From Bacillus sp. AFS055030 (GTDB lineage: Bacteria > Bacillota > Bacilli > Bacillales > Bacillaceae_G), in assembly GCF_002574545.1 (NCBI RefSeq), contig NZ_NUGT01000002.1, positions 1-64,000 on the forward strand: a stretch of DNA of 64,000 nucleotides, in the 5' to 3' direction. Below, one piece after another: positions 1 to 9,652 of this stretch. The translations under genes and the position numbers were made by a program. Numbering within the stretch: the first letter of the stretch is position 1; each line of letters begins with the position of its first letter. The notes beneath the pieces were generated by a model. It saw only the letters and a list, made by a program, of their open reading frames with translations. It searched no databases and had not been told where the DNA came from.

Positions 1-1297
1 GCCCCATATATGCTGGTAATGTTTGTGGGAAGTTTTCATTTGGCCCCATATATGCTTGTAATGTTTGTGGGAAGTTTGCGTTTGGTCCCATATATGCCGG
101 TAATGTTTGTGGGAAGTTTGCGTTTGGTCCCATATATGCCGGCATTGTTTGTGGGAAGTTTTCATTTGGTCCCATATATGCTGGTAGTGTTTGGGCTGCG
201 TTTGGATTTGGGCCTGCATACGCTGGTAGTGTTTGGGCTGCGTTTGGATTTGGGCCTGCATACGCTGGTAATGTTTGTGGTGAATTCGGTCCTTGGAATG
301 CTGGAAGTGTTTGTGGTGCATTATTTGGCCCCATATATGCTGGTAATGTTTGAGCTTTATTAGTAGCTGCTGGTGATACTTGTGCATTTGGTTTTCCTGT
401 TGCTGCTGGTGACACTTGCATATTTGGTTTCCCTGTTGCTGCTGGTGACACTTGCATATTCGGTTTCCCTGCTGAGACCGGTGATACTTGCATATTCGGC
501 TTTCCTGTTGCTACTGGTAATACTTGCTCTTTTGATTTTCCAGTTGATACTGGTGATACTTGCACTGGTTTTCCTGTTGAGATCGGTGATACTTGTTGAT
601 TTGGTTTTCCTGTTGTTACTGGCGACACTTGTTGATTTGGTTTTCCTGTTGTTACTGGCGATACTTGTTGATTTGGTTTTCCTGTTTCCACAGGAGATAC
701 TTGCGGATTTGGTGTTGTCGGAGATACCAATGATCCTGGGAAGTAGTTCTTTTTCTCTGACATGCTTTGTCCTCCCTTGGTGTTCACATTTGATTTATTA
801 TCATTTATCAGATTTTTAACTGCCACTGGCGAAACAACTTGCGGTATGCTCGCATTTGGTTTTCCAGTTTGAACAGGAGATACTTGTTGATTCGCATTAT
901 TTGTCGCAGGTAATACAGTTGGTTTCGCAGGTGGAATAGGTACTTGAATTACAGGTTTTACTGTCGGTGTAACCTCTACATTAATATTCAAATTATTATC
1001 AACTGGCTTTGTATTTGGCAAGACAACAGGTTGTGTCTGAACTACAGGTTGAACTTTTCCTTCTTTTGCTTCCAAATCAACACTTGGCTTAGGTTCTTGA
1101 GAAAGCTGTACCTCCTTTTTAGAACCTAACGGGGCTGGTTTTTCTCCCCTTTCTGGCACTTTTATTTTCATGCCAGGATAGATCATATCTGGATTACTTA
1201 GTTGGGCATTTAATTTAACTATTTCTTCATAGTCGATGTTATATTTTTGAGCAATGCTCTTAAGGGTATCGCCCTTCATTACTATGTGAATTCTCAC
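1..1297 (-). CDS. safA: SafA, LysM morphogenetic spore coat protein (3' end outside window)
   Basis: SafA directs assembly of the inner spore coat and is recruited to the cortex/coat interface by its LysM domain and by SpoVID. The frame opens at GTG (1295-1297) behind the ribosome-binding site GGAGGGGAAAAG and stays open to the left edge, at least 432 codons. Residues 3-48 form one LysM domain (motif GDTLKSIAQKYNI, then NPDMIYPGMKIKVP). A Pro/Val/Gln-rich linker follows, then two repeat arrays: about ten copies of QVSPVxTGKPN, then units of QTLPAYMGPNxNFP. An internal ATG at codon 179 has its own strong ribosome-binding site. In B. subtilis safA also lies directly downstream of nadA. LysM, context and internal start agree; only the downstream end is unseen. 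Confidence 0.93.
   Translation of the reverse strand, partial: MRIHIVMKGDTLKSIAQKYNIDYEEIVKLNAQLSNPDMIYPGMKIKVPERGEKPAPLGSKKEVQLSQEPKPSVDLEAKEGKVQPVVQTQPVVLPNTKPVDNNLNINVEVTPTVKPVIQVPIPPAKPTVLPATNNANQQVSPVQTGKPNASIPQVVSPVAVKNLINDNKSNVNTKGGQSMSEKKNYFPGSLVSPTTPNPQVSPVETGKPNQQVSPVTTGKPNQQVSPVTTGKPNQQVSPISTGKPVQVSPVSTGKSKEQVLPVATGKPNMQVSPVSAGKPNMQVSPAATGKPNMQVSPAATGKPNAQVSPAATNKAQTLPAYMGPNNAPQTLPAFQGPNSPQTLPAYAGPNPNAAQTLPAYAGPNPNAAQTLPAYMGPNENFPQTMPAYMGPNANFPQTLPAYMGPNANFPQTLQAYMGPNENFPQTLPAYMG
761..780 (-). promoter_or_regulatory. Internal translation start of safA (C30-type short form)
   Basis: The minus strand reads AAGGGAGGACAAAGC followed by ATG (761-763), in frame with safA at codon 179. 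The first residues of the short form would be MSEKKNYFPGS. B. subtilis makes a SafA C-terminal form (C30) from an internal start near codon 164, so this matches a known arrangement. The site being in frame with an ideal Shine-Dalgarno is seen directly; its use is inferred. Confidence 0.75.
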
Positions 1298-1354
1298 CTT
1301 TTCCCCTCCTGACCAATTGCCTCTACGTTGGATTGTACATTAGTACCTCACAAC

Positions 1355-1385
1355 AATGTATGTCTGAATATTTATTTTTATGATA
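1355..1385 (-). promoter_or_regulatory. Candidate sigma-E promoter of safA
   Basis: On the minus strand CATACATT (1355-1362) matches the sigma-E -10 consensus. A -35-like TATCATA lies at 1379-1385, with 16 bases between its core ATA and the -10. The predicted transcript begins about 50 bases before the safA GTG. B. subtilis safA is sigma-E dependent. Confidence 0.5.
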
Positions 1386-1453
1386 GAAGGTAGTTTAATT
1401 TATGACGAGTAGGCTTGTATAAGTATTTACTTTATTCTTGTTTTTTCTATAAA

Positions 1454-1488
1454 AAAATCATTTAGCTCTGATTGAACTAAATGATTTT
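1454..1488 (-). terminator. nadA terminator
   Basis: A perfect 12-bp stem (AAAATCATTTAG / CTAAATGATTTT) with an 11-base loop is followed on the minus strand by a run of T. It lies just after the nadA stop and separates the nad operon from safA. Confidence 0.85.
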
Positions 1489-1509
1489 AAATTTAAAGAT
1501 ATTCTATTT

Positions 1510-2619
1510 TTAAGCAAGCTCTAGCATTTTATCTAATGCTTTAATGGCATCTTTTGCAGTTTGTTTATCAACTTTAATAATATTTTGGATGTTACCTTTT
1601 TCGATATTTTCTAAAGACCATAATAAATGTGGTAAATCAATGCGATTCATTGTTAAGCATGGACACATAAACGGATTTAATGAAATAATCTCTTTATCAG
1701 AATGATTTTTAATAATTCTTTGAACAAGATTCATCTCAGTTCCAATTGCCCATTTACTTCCTGCAGGAGCAGCTTCAATTTGGTCAATAATATATTTAGT
1801 GGATCCATTATCATCACTTGCTGCTACAACTTCTCTTGAACATTCTGGATGAACAATAATCCTCATATCTGGATGATTTTTTCGCACATTCTCAATATTT
1901 TTCACTGTAAAATTCTCATGAACAGAGCAGTGACCTTTCCAAAGTATTACTTTGATGTTATTTAGATCGCCCTCGTATTCTAAAGTATCTGTTATTGGAT
2001 TCCAAATTGCCATATGTTCTAAAGGTACACCTAATTCAAATGCTGTGTTTCTACCTAAGTGTTGGTCTGGTAGGAATAATATACGTTCTTTTTGTGTGAA
2101 AGCCCATGATACAACCTTTTTAGCATTAGATGATGTTACGGTTGCACCATCATTTCTACCAACAAATGCTTTAATAGCAGCAGTTGAATTAACATATGTT
2201 AAAGGTAAAATTGTGTCACCGAAAAGCTTCTGTAACTCTACCCATGCACGATCTGTTTGATGGTGATCTGCCATATCTGCCATTGAGCAGCCCGCTCTCA
2301 TATCAGGTAAAATAACAATCTGTTCATCTTCCGTTAAAATATCTGCTGTCTCTGCCATAAAGTGTACTCCACAGAATACAATATATTTTGCTTTTTTATT
2401 ATTAGCGGCAACTTGAGCAAGTTGTAGAGAATCTCCTGTCGAATCTGAGAAAACAACAACTTCTTCTTTTTGATAATGATGACCTGGAATGAAAAGAGCA
2501 TCACCTAATCTCTCTTTTATATCTTTTACTCTTTTTTCCATTTCCTCAGTTGATAATGTATAGTATTCATCAGGAATTTGATATCCTTCATTTTTTTGTA
2601 TCATATCTAAAACGTTCAT
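1510..2619 (-). CDS. nadA: Quinolinate synthase NadA
   Basis: NadA is a cytoplasmic 4Fe-4S enzyme that condenses iminoaspartate with dihydroxyacetone phosphate to quinolinate in de novo NAD synthesis. With the ATG at 2617-2619 the protein has 369 residues, close to B. subtilis NadA (368). GGAG sits 8 bases upstream of that ATG; the GTG three codons earlier overlaps the ribosome-binding site and is less likely. The three cluster cysteines of the Bacillus-type enzyme are visible at C111 ([10 protein letters not shown]), C231 (KGHCSVHE) and C319/C321 (MCPCLTMN). The substrate-binding GHHYQ motif is at 46-50. It is the last gene of nadBCA, 25 bases after nadC. Confidence 0.97.
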   Translation of the reverse strand: MNVLDMIQKNEGYQIPDEYYTLSTEEMEKRVKDIKERLGDALFIPGHHYQKEEVVVFSDSTGDSLQLAQVAANNKKAKYIVFCGVHFMAETADILTEDEQIVILPDMRAGCSMADMADHHQTDRAWVELQKLFGDTILPLTYVNSTAAIKAFVGRNDGATVTSSNAKKVVSWAFTQKERILFLPDQHLGRNTAFELGVPLEHMAIWNPITDTLEYEGDLNNIKVILWKGHCSVHENFTVKNIENVRKNHPDMRIIVHPECSREVVAASDDNGSTKYIIDQIEAAPAGSKWAIGTEMNLVQRIIKNHSDKEIISLNPFMCPCLTMNRIDLPHLLWSLENIEKGNIQNIIKVDKQTAKDAIKALDKMLELA

Positions 2620-2644
2620 GATCCCCACTCCAATCCCTACTATT

Positions 2645-3472
2645 TTACAAATAGAAGCTTATATCTAATGCTTTTGCTGAATGTGTTAAACAGCCTAAAG
2701 AAATTACGTTTACACCACAGTTTTGAAAACTTGCTAAATTATCTAAAGTAATACCACCAGAAGCTTCCGTTACAATCGTTTCTGGTACAAGCTTAACGAA
2801 TTCTTTTATTTCATCTGGAGTACGATTATCAAACATAATGACATCTGCACCAGCTTCAATAGCTTGAAGAACTTGATCTTTGTTTTCAGTCTCGACTTCA
2901 ATCTTGATCATATGACCTAATTTATTTCGTAATGAATCTACTGCATTTTTAATAGAACCTGCATAGGCAATATGATTATCTTTCAGCATCACTGCATCAT
3001 ATAAACCGAAACGATGGTTTGCACCACCACCACAAGTAACTGCATACTTATCAAATAAACGTAAACCTGGCATCGTTTTTCTCGTATCGACAAGTTTGAT
3101 TTTCTCATCGTTTAAAGTTTCAACTGCTTTTGAAGTAAGCGTTGCAATCCCACTCATTCGTTGTAGAAGATTAAGCATAACTCTTTCGCCAGATAATAGC
3201 ACTTGAACTGGACCTTCTACTTCTGCAAGTAGTTGCCCTGCAATAACAGATTCTCCATCCTTAACGTGTAGTGTTACATTTATATCTTCATGAAGTAACT
3301 TATAAGTTACTTCGATTAATTCAGTACCCGCAATTACTCCATCTGCCTTAGCAAGTACTTTTCCAGTTGTTCTTTCATGCATTGGGAATATATGAATTGA
3401 GGATAAATCCCCTTCTCCAATATCCTCTAGTAAAAATTGCTCAATCATTTTTTTAGCTTTTAATGTATTCAT
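2645..3472 (-). CDS. nadC: Nicotinate-nucleotide pyrophosphorylase (quinolinate phosphoribosyltransferase)
   Basis: NadC converts quinolinate and PRPP to nicotinate mononucleotide with loss of CO2, the third step of de novo NAD synthesis. The 275-residue protein shows the family motifs [10 protein letters not shown], the [13 protein letters not shown] segment, KDNHIAYAG, and the C-terminal [10 protein letters not shown] phosphate-binding region. Start ATG has GAGGAG upstream. The gene begins 12 bases after the nadB stop, so it is translated from the nadB transcript. Confidence 0.97.
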   Translation of the reverse strand: MNTLKAKKMIEQFLLEDIGEGDLSSIHIFPMHERTTGKVLAKADGVIAGTELIEVTYKLLHEDINVTLHVKDGESVIAGQLLAEVEGPVQVLLSGERVMLNLLQRMSGIATLTSKAVETLNDEKIKLVDTRKTMPGLRLFDKYAVTCGGGANHRFGLYDAVMLKDNHIAYAGSIKNAVDSLRNKLGHMIKIEVETENKDQVLQAIEAGADVIMFDNRTPDEIKEFVKLVPETIVTEASGGITLDNLASFQNCGVNVISLGCLTHSAKALDISFYL

Positions 3473-3484
3473 GAAATTCTCTCC

Positions 3485-4966
3485 TCAAATAGTAGCTGGA
3501 TGGTCTATATATTCTATAAAATGTGAGCCGATACTTTCTTTTCTTCTTATAGCAGCTTCTGCAATTAGTTTTCCAGTAATTAGCATATTGTATTTTTCGA
3601 GTTCCTCACAGTTCATTGGCCGTGAATCAACTGTTTTGGATTCTAAGAAGTAAGAAAAATATGTGATTGCTTTATTTAAATCTTCTTCATTCCTTACAAT
3701 ACCGATATACTTCATCATTATTTCTTTAATTTCATCTTTTGTAGGTAACAATCTAAATCTTGGAATCATATATTTCGATTGATTCACATTTGTTTTTGTT
3801 AACGGAAGTTCTGCAATATATCTTGCAACCTTCTTACCAAAGACAATCCCTTCCAATAAGGAATTACTAGCAAGTCGGTTCGCACCATGCACACCCGTAC
3901 AAGCAACCTCTCCTACTGCATACAATCCTGGAATTGTCGTTTCCCCATTAACTGATGTTTTTACGCCACCCATGTGGAAATGTGCACCAGGAACTACAGG
4001 AATCATTCCTTTTTGTAGGTCAATTCCGTTTTTAATAAGATTGGCCGTAATTGTTGGGAAACGTTGTTCAAATCCATTTACCATTTCGATGGATAAATAA
4101 ATTTCTTCCCCTTTTTGCATTTCATTAAAGATCGCCCTACTAACTACGTCTCTTGGTGCTAAATCTTCAAAAGGATGAACTCCTTTCATAATGCGACGAC
4201 CCGTTTTTGTTACTAAAAAGGCTCCTTCACCTCTAACTGCTTCTGATATTAGTCCTTTACACTCCCCATTAATATAAAGCATGGTAGGATGAAATTGAAT
4301 AAATTCCAAATCAGCCATCTCACAACCCGCTCGATATGCCATAGCTATGCCATCTCCGGTTATCACATTATTATTAGAACTAAATTGATACATTGCCCCA
4401 ATACCACCTGTTGCAAGGAGTGTTGTGTTGGCATAACAAGATTCTAATTCATTATTTTTATTAAGAATATAAACACCCTTACATATTCCATCTTGTATAA
4501 TGAAATCAATTACCATTTCATGTTCAATTATTGTTAGTTTATCTTTTATTCGATTATAAACTGTTTCAACTACATGTTTTCCAGTCGCATCTCCGCCAGA
4601 ATGTAAAATTCTATTTTTCCGATGCGCTCCTTCTCTACCTAGATGAAACTTGCCTGATTCATCTTTATCAAATTCCATGCCATTAGAAACAAGATCCTTA
4701 ATGGACGATGTTCCGTTTTTTACTAGCTCTTCTACTGCTTCTATATTATTTACATGACAACCCGCTTCGAGCGTATCTTGTTTATGAAGTTCAAAAGAAT
4801 CATCTTCAGACATTACAGCTGCAATTCCACCTTGTGCAAGCATCGAATTGCTATCCCAAATTTTTTTCTTTGTGAATAGAATCACATTTTTAGACTGACA
4901 AATTTCCTCAGCAGCCATTAAAGCAGCAATCCCACTGCCAATAATGACAACGTCTGCAGTTCGCAT
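3485..4966 (-). CDS. nadB: L-aspartate oxidase
   Basis: NadB is an FAD enzyme that oxidises L-aspartate to iminoaspartate, the substrate of NadA. The N-terminus has the dinucleotide-binding motif (ADVVIIGSGIAALMAAE). The succinate dehydrogenase/fumarate reductase flavoprotein fold is shown by the SNSMLAQGGIAA loop, the HPTMLY and EAVRGEGAFL active-site segments, and the VPGAHFHMGG segment. The start is placed at the ATG at 4964-4966 because GGAGGGGG lies 6 bases upstream of it; an in-frame ATG five codons earlier overlaps that ribosome-binding site. This gives 493 residues. It is the first gene of nadBCA and is divergent from nifS. Confidence 0.96.
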   Translation of the reverse strand: MRTADVVIIGSGIAALMAAEEICQSKNVILFTKKKIWDSNSMLAQGGIAAVMSEDDSFELHKQDTLEAGCHVNNIEAVEELVKNGTSSIKDLVSNGMEFDKDESGKFHLGREGAHRKNRILHSGGDATGKHVVETVYNRIKDKLTIIEHEMVIDFIIQDGICKGVYILNKNNELESCYANTTLLATGGIGAMYQFSSNNNVITGDGIAMAYRAGCEMADLEFIQFHPTMLYINGECKGLISEAVRGEGAFLVTKTGRRIMKGVHPFEDLAPRDVVSRAIFNEMQKGEEIYLSIEMVNGFEQRFPTITANLIKNGIDLQKGMIPVVPGAHFHMGGVKTSVNGETTIPGLYAVGEVACTGVHGANRLASNSLLEGIVFGKKVARYIAELPLTKTNVNQSKYMIPRFRLLPTKDEIKEIMMKYIGIVRNEEDLNKAITYFSYFLESKTVDSRPMNCEELEKYNMLITGKLIAEAAIRRKESIGSHFIEYIDHPATI

Positions 4967-5002
4967 AGTTGCCCCCTCCATTTAATGTATATCTATTTAA
5001 AT

Positions 5003-5058
5003 TTTATCTTATAGATAAAAAAGCTGTCTTGACACCTATATTTACATATATTTAAACT
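5003..5058. promoter_or_regulatory. Divergent nadB/nifS promoters with NiaR-type operator
   Basis: The plus strand has TTGACA (5029-5034), an 18-base spacer and TAAACT (5053-5058), pointing to nifS. The minus strand has AAGACA, 18 bases and TAAAAT pointing to nadB. Both -35 regions fall in the short symmetric stretch TGTCTTGACACC (5025-5036), which resembles the operator bound by the niacin-responsive repressor NiaR/YrxA in Bacillus. The niaR gene itself is downstream of nifS, so the arrangement implies autoregulation and shared repression by nicotinate. Confidence 0.65.
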
Positions 5059-5104
5059 AATGACAAGAAATTTTTTTTTAATGAGTAAAAAAGGAGACTT
5101 TAAT

Positions 5105-6235
5105 TTGATTTATTTAGACTATGCTGCTACAACTCCAATGAGTGAAGAAGCCATTGAGACATTTGTGACTGCCTCTAAAAATTATTTTGGAAATGAGCGC
5201 AGTTTACATGATATTGGCTCAAAGGCGTCACTTTTACTTGAAGCATGCCGTAAGCAATTGGCTGAATTTATAAATGCTAGTCCCGCTTCAATTTACTTTA
5301 CAAGTGGAGGAACTGAATCAAATTTAATTGCCATTCAAACCCTCTTGAAGAGTACAAAAAAAGTCGGAAAACATATTTTAACAACAACATTAGAGCATTC
5401 TTCAATTAGTAATTATTTAAAAGTACTAGAAGATCAAGGGTATGAAGTCTCTTATTTGCCGGTCACAAATAGCGGGATTATTTCATTAGAGGTGATTGAA
5501 AATGCAATTCGTGAGGATACTGTATTAGGCATTTTTCAACATGTAAATTCTGAAATTGGAGCCATTCAACCAATTAACGAGATTGCAAATTTATTTATGT
5601 CTTCAAATATTTTACTTCATTGCGATTGTGTACAATCATTTGGAAAAATAGAGATAGATGTCTCAAAATATGAAATTTCTAGTATTAGTATTTCAGGTCA
5701 TAAATTATATGGACCAAAAGGAATCGGAGCCCTATATTTAAATCCCAAATTAACTTGTCAACCAATCTATCCTGGTACATCTCATGAAAGTGGGATACGA
5801 CCAGGTACTGTTAATGTTCCAGCTATTGCATCATTCGTAACAGCAGCCGGACATATAATAAAAAATCAAGACGAAGAACAAAAGAGATGTCATTATTTAA
5901 AAAATGTTTTAAAATCACAATTACAAGATGTTCATCATCTTGTAAAATTCGAAAGTTCCGATAATGATTGTATTCCAAATATAATTGGAATGAGGATCAT
6001 TGGCCTTGAAGGTCAGTTTGTCATGCTTGAATGTAACCGACATCAATTAGCGATTTCAACGGGTAGCGCTTGTGCAATTGGCATGCAGAAACCTTCAGAA
6101 ACGATGTTAGCAATTGGAAGAGACCCTCATGAAGCAAAGCAGTTCTTTAGAGTGTCAGTCGGGAAACAGACGACAGAAGAAGACATCATCAAATTTTCGT
6201 CTGTGTTAAAACTAATCATAAATCAAAATTTTTAA
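5105..6235 (+). CDS. nifS: Cysteine desulfurase NifS (NAD cluster)
   Basis: A pyridoxal-phosphate cysteine desulfurase that supplies sulfur; next to nadBCA its likely job is building the NadA iron-sulfur cluster. The start is the TTG at 5105-5107, behind AAGGAG, giving IYLDYAATTP at the N-terminus as in related NifS proteins; the upstream ATG at 5060 would lie around the transcription start. PLP-binding lysine is K200 (ISGHKLYGPKG) and the active cysteine C323 (TGSACAIG). Length is 376 residues. It is divergent from nadB and 14 bases ahead of niaR. Confidence 0.93.
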   Translation: MIYLDYAATTPMSEEAIETFVTASKNYFGNERSLHDIGSKASLLLEACRKQLAEFINASPASIYFTSGGTESNLIAIQTLLKSTKKVGKHILTTTLEHSSISNYLKVLEDQGYEVSYLPVTNSGIISLEVIENAIREDTVLGIFQHVNSEIGAIQPINEIANLFMSSNILLHCDCVQSFGKIEIDVSKYEISSISISGHKLYGPKGIGALYLNPKLTCQPIYPGTSHESGIRPGTVNVPAIASFVTAAGHIIKNQDEEQKRCHYLKNVLKSQLQDVHHLVKFESSDNDCIPNIIGMRIIGLEGQFVMLECNRHQLAISTGSACAIGMQKPSETMLAIGRDPHEAKQFFRVSVGKQTTEEDIIKFSSVLKLIINQNF

Positions 6236-6249
6236 TCGAGGAAATTAAA

Positions 6250-6786
6250 ATGAATAAAAAACTTTTAGGAGAAGAAAGAAGAAAGAAAGTTTTACAATGG
6301 TTAAAGGAGTCTGAATCACCTTTATCAGGCAATTCCTTAGCTAAAAGAGCGAATGTTAGTCGACAAGTTGTAGTAGGTGATATTACACTTTTAAAAGCGA
6401 AAAATGAACCGATACTAGCAACTGCCCAAGGATATATTTATATACATCCTAATAAGGAATCTGACAAAATTAGAAAAGTAATCATTTGTCACCATACAGC
6501 TGAAGAAACTCAAAAAGAACTTGAAATATTAGTCGATCACGGTGTTACAGTTAAAGATGTAATGGTTGAACATCCCGTCTATGGATATATCACAGCTCAA
6601 TTACAAATTTCAAACCGTTTTGATATAAGTTTATTTCTTCAAAAAATGGAAGAAACCAATTCCGTCCCGCTATCAAATTTAACAAATGGTACACATCTTC
6701 ATACAATCGAGGCAGATAGTGAACAGCAGCTAGAAAGTGCCATCTTACAGTTAAAAAATGAAGGACTTTTAGTAGACCAGCCATAA
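6250..6786 (+). CDS. niaR: Niacin-responsive repressor NiaR (YrxA), 3H domain
   Basis: NiaR represses NAD synthesis genes when nicotinate is plentiful. Residues 5-65 form an N-terminal winged helix (LAKRANVSRQVVVGDITLLKA). Residues 75-175 form the 3H ligand domain with its conserved histidines (ICHHTAEE, VEHPVYGYI, THLHTIEA). The length (178) is normal for the family. The ATG follows GAGGAAA, and the gene is the distal member of nifS-niaR. Its likely operator lies in the nadB/nifS gap. Confidence 0.93.
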   Translation: MNKKLLGEERRKKVLQWLKESESPLSGNSLAKRANVSRQVVVGDITLLKAKNEPILATAQGYIYIHPNKESDKIRKVIICHHTAEETQKELEILVDHGVTVKDVMVEHPVYGYITAQLQISNRFDISLFLQKMEETNSVPLSNLTNGTHLHTIEADSEQQLESAILQLKNEGLLVDQP

Positions 6787-6852
6787 GTAAAGTTAAATTT
6801 CTTTTTGAGCTAAAGTCAGGATTTAATTTTGAATAAATAAAAAGAGGGTGCC

Positions 6853-6856
6853 TAAA
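6853..6856. repeat. Left target-site duplication TAAA
   Basis: TAAA immediately before the left inverted repeat; the same four bases follow the right inverted repeat at 8322-8325. Confidence 0.75.
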
Positions 6857-6868
6857 GGGGCTGTTGAC

Positions 6869-6904
6869 AAAAAGGGAAAGGAGATTTAACTCCTTTCCCT
6901 TTTT
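6869..6904. terminator. Subterminal hairpin of the insertion sequence
   Basis: A perfect 15-bp stem (AAAAAGGGAAAGGAG at 6869-6883, complement at 6890-6904) with a 6-base loop lies just inside the left end, after the transposase stop. It probably ends transposase transcription and blocks read-through from niaR. Confidence 0.7.
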
Positions 6905-6957
6905 GTTTTTTAGGTTAATAAATTGTGTTTTAACTTGTTCTATTCACATCATCTAGC

Positions 6958-8239
6958 TTAATTTATTGCTTTTACCATCCTTTTTAAATTTATAGCCATC
7001 GCTGAAAAGAGGCATTGTTCAAGAATTTTTTGAATGCCCCTTTTATAAGTTTTATATAAATTATGTTTTGTTTTCATCGTCCCAAAAGTACCTTCACACC
7101 AAACTCGTCTTTGTTTTTGAACTTGTCTATATTTTTCTGTCTTTGTTCTCTTTAGATTTGCTTCAGTTAATTCATGTGCGATTGGTCTTTCAATGGTTCT
7201 CTTGCTTGAAGTTTTACCGAAGCATTTTTCTCGAAATGGGCAGATTTTACACTCATTCGTTTTTGCTGAATAGACTTTAGTAAATTGTCCTTTACTTTTC
7301 TTTAAATGAGTAAACGAAAGTTCTTTATTGTTTGGACAAATATATCTGTCTGTTTCATTGCTATATCTAAATTCTCGATAAGACATAGTGTTAAAAGCTG
7401 TTCCACTTTTGATTGGGCTAATATAACCCGTAATTTCTAGTTTCTTTAAGCCATGATGAATAGGAGCTGTATCGTACCCGCGATCTGCTCCGACATTTTT
7501 TATATCTAACTCAAACTTTTCTTGGATGACATTTTATCTTTCTACAAGTGAGGTCCTGAAGGTTTTCCAGGACGATTTAACACTCCTGAATCAGAATCTG
7601 TTCGAACAATTGAGGTTGTACTTAAAGAAGGTCCCTTTGGTTTTCTTCCTCTCTTATTCTTTCCAGAGTCTATTCTTTTTTTTCTTGTTCTGCTTCAATT
7701 TTTTTTGCTTCTTCTTCAAGGGTATTTAAGTATTGTGAAGGTGATTTTTCTACAGCCACTTGTTGAACTTTCTCTTTTGCCGCACTAGCTTTTATATGCG
7801 TCGAATCTGTCACAATCACATCTCCAGTAACGAATCCTTTTTCAATACAAAGTCTAATAATGTGGTCAAAAATATCCTGAAATACTGTACTATCTTTAAA
7901 TCTTCTTCGTCTATTTTGGCTAAATGTTGAATGGTCTGGCACGGGATCAGATAGGTCTAAACCTAAAAACCAGCGATAACCGATATTTAAAATGACTTCC
8001 TGTTCAAGTTCACGCTCTGACTCGATATTAAATAGGTAGCCAATTAATAACATTTTATATAAAAGGACAGGATCCAAAGATTTTCTTCCTAATTTTGAAT
8101 AATACTTTTCCATTTTCTCATAGATAAAAGTGAAATCTATCTTTTCTTTAATTTGACGTAAAATATGGTTACTAGGTACAAAATCATTTAAATCAATAAA
8201 CTCTAATTTATTTTGACTATCTTCTTTTCGACCCATCAT
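6958..8239 (-). pseudogene. IS1182-family transposase, frameshifted remnant
   Basis: The N-terminal 189 codons (8239 to 7670; start ATG behind GGAGGAA) contain the DUF772-like region (VPSNHILRQI, LGLDLSDPVPDHSTFSQNR) and the first DDE aspartate (VTDSTHIKAS). An eight-base T run at 7676-7683 then shifts the frame to a stop at 7670. One more base there would let reading continue through GRKPKGPS and DSDSGVLNRPGKP to a second break near 7540. The C-terminal part (VGADRGYDTAP through to 6958) is intact in another frame and includes the KICPFREKCFG cysteines and RRVWCEGTFG. The piece normally linking NRPGKP to the GADxGYD motif looks shortened, so a deletion is likely too. Confidence 0.88.
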
Positions 8240-8350
8240 AAGAATTCCTCCAATAAAAAAACCTGTATAGATTAATTTCTACACAGGTTTACAAATTCCT
8301 ATTTAATTTGTCAACAGCCCCTAAAACCACCCTCTTTTATATACTCATTA

Positions 8351-9652
<1,302 letters not shown>

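Larger units (their letters stand above)
6857..8321 (-). mobile_element. IS1182-family insertion sequence, inactive copy
   Basis: The element is 1465 bp with perfect 15-bp terminal inverted repeats (GGGGCTGTTGACAAA at 6857-6871 and its complement at 8307-8321). It is flanked by TAAA duplications. It carries one transposase gene on the minus strand that is frameshifted and interrupted. The protein fragments resemble IS1182-type DDE transposases (N-terminal DUF772-like region and a C-terminal CPFREKCFG cysteine motif). The family assignment comes from recalled protein features and the target preference; the exact IS name is not known. Confidence 0.85.
6840..8338. terminator. Split bidirectional terminator between niaR and obg
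   Basis: The left arm AAAAGAGGGTG (6840-6850) and right arm CACCCTCTTTT (8328-8338) are perfect 11-base complements, now separated by the insertion sequence. Removing the element and one copy of its TAAA duplication restores a hairpin with the 8-base loop CCTAAAAC between the convergent genes niaR and obg. This is direct evidence of the pre-insertion sequence. Confidence 0.85.

Noticed and set aside
1-700. CRISPR-like regular repetition
   Set aside because: Units are adjacent, 33 or 42 bases long without unique spacers, and encode in-frame protein repeats.
10-819. Plus-strand open frames rich in Leu/Val over the left edge
   Set aside because: They are shadows of the SafA repeat arrays on the minus strand; repeats without stops in one frame tend to be open in others. 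No ribosome-binding sites.
7670-7690. Programmed frameshift producing a full transposase
   Set aside because: Even after correcting the homopolymer shift, further stops near 7540 and missing sequence prevent a complete protein.
7526-7729. Plus-strand Phe/Leu-rich frame inside the insertion sequence
   Set aside because: Antisense to the broken transposase, no ribosome-binding site, composition typical of a shadow.
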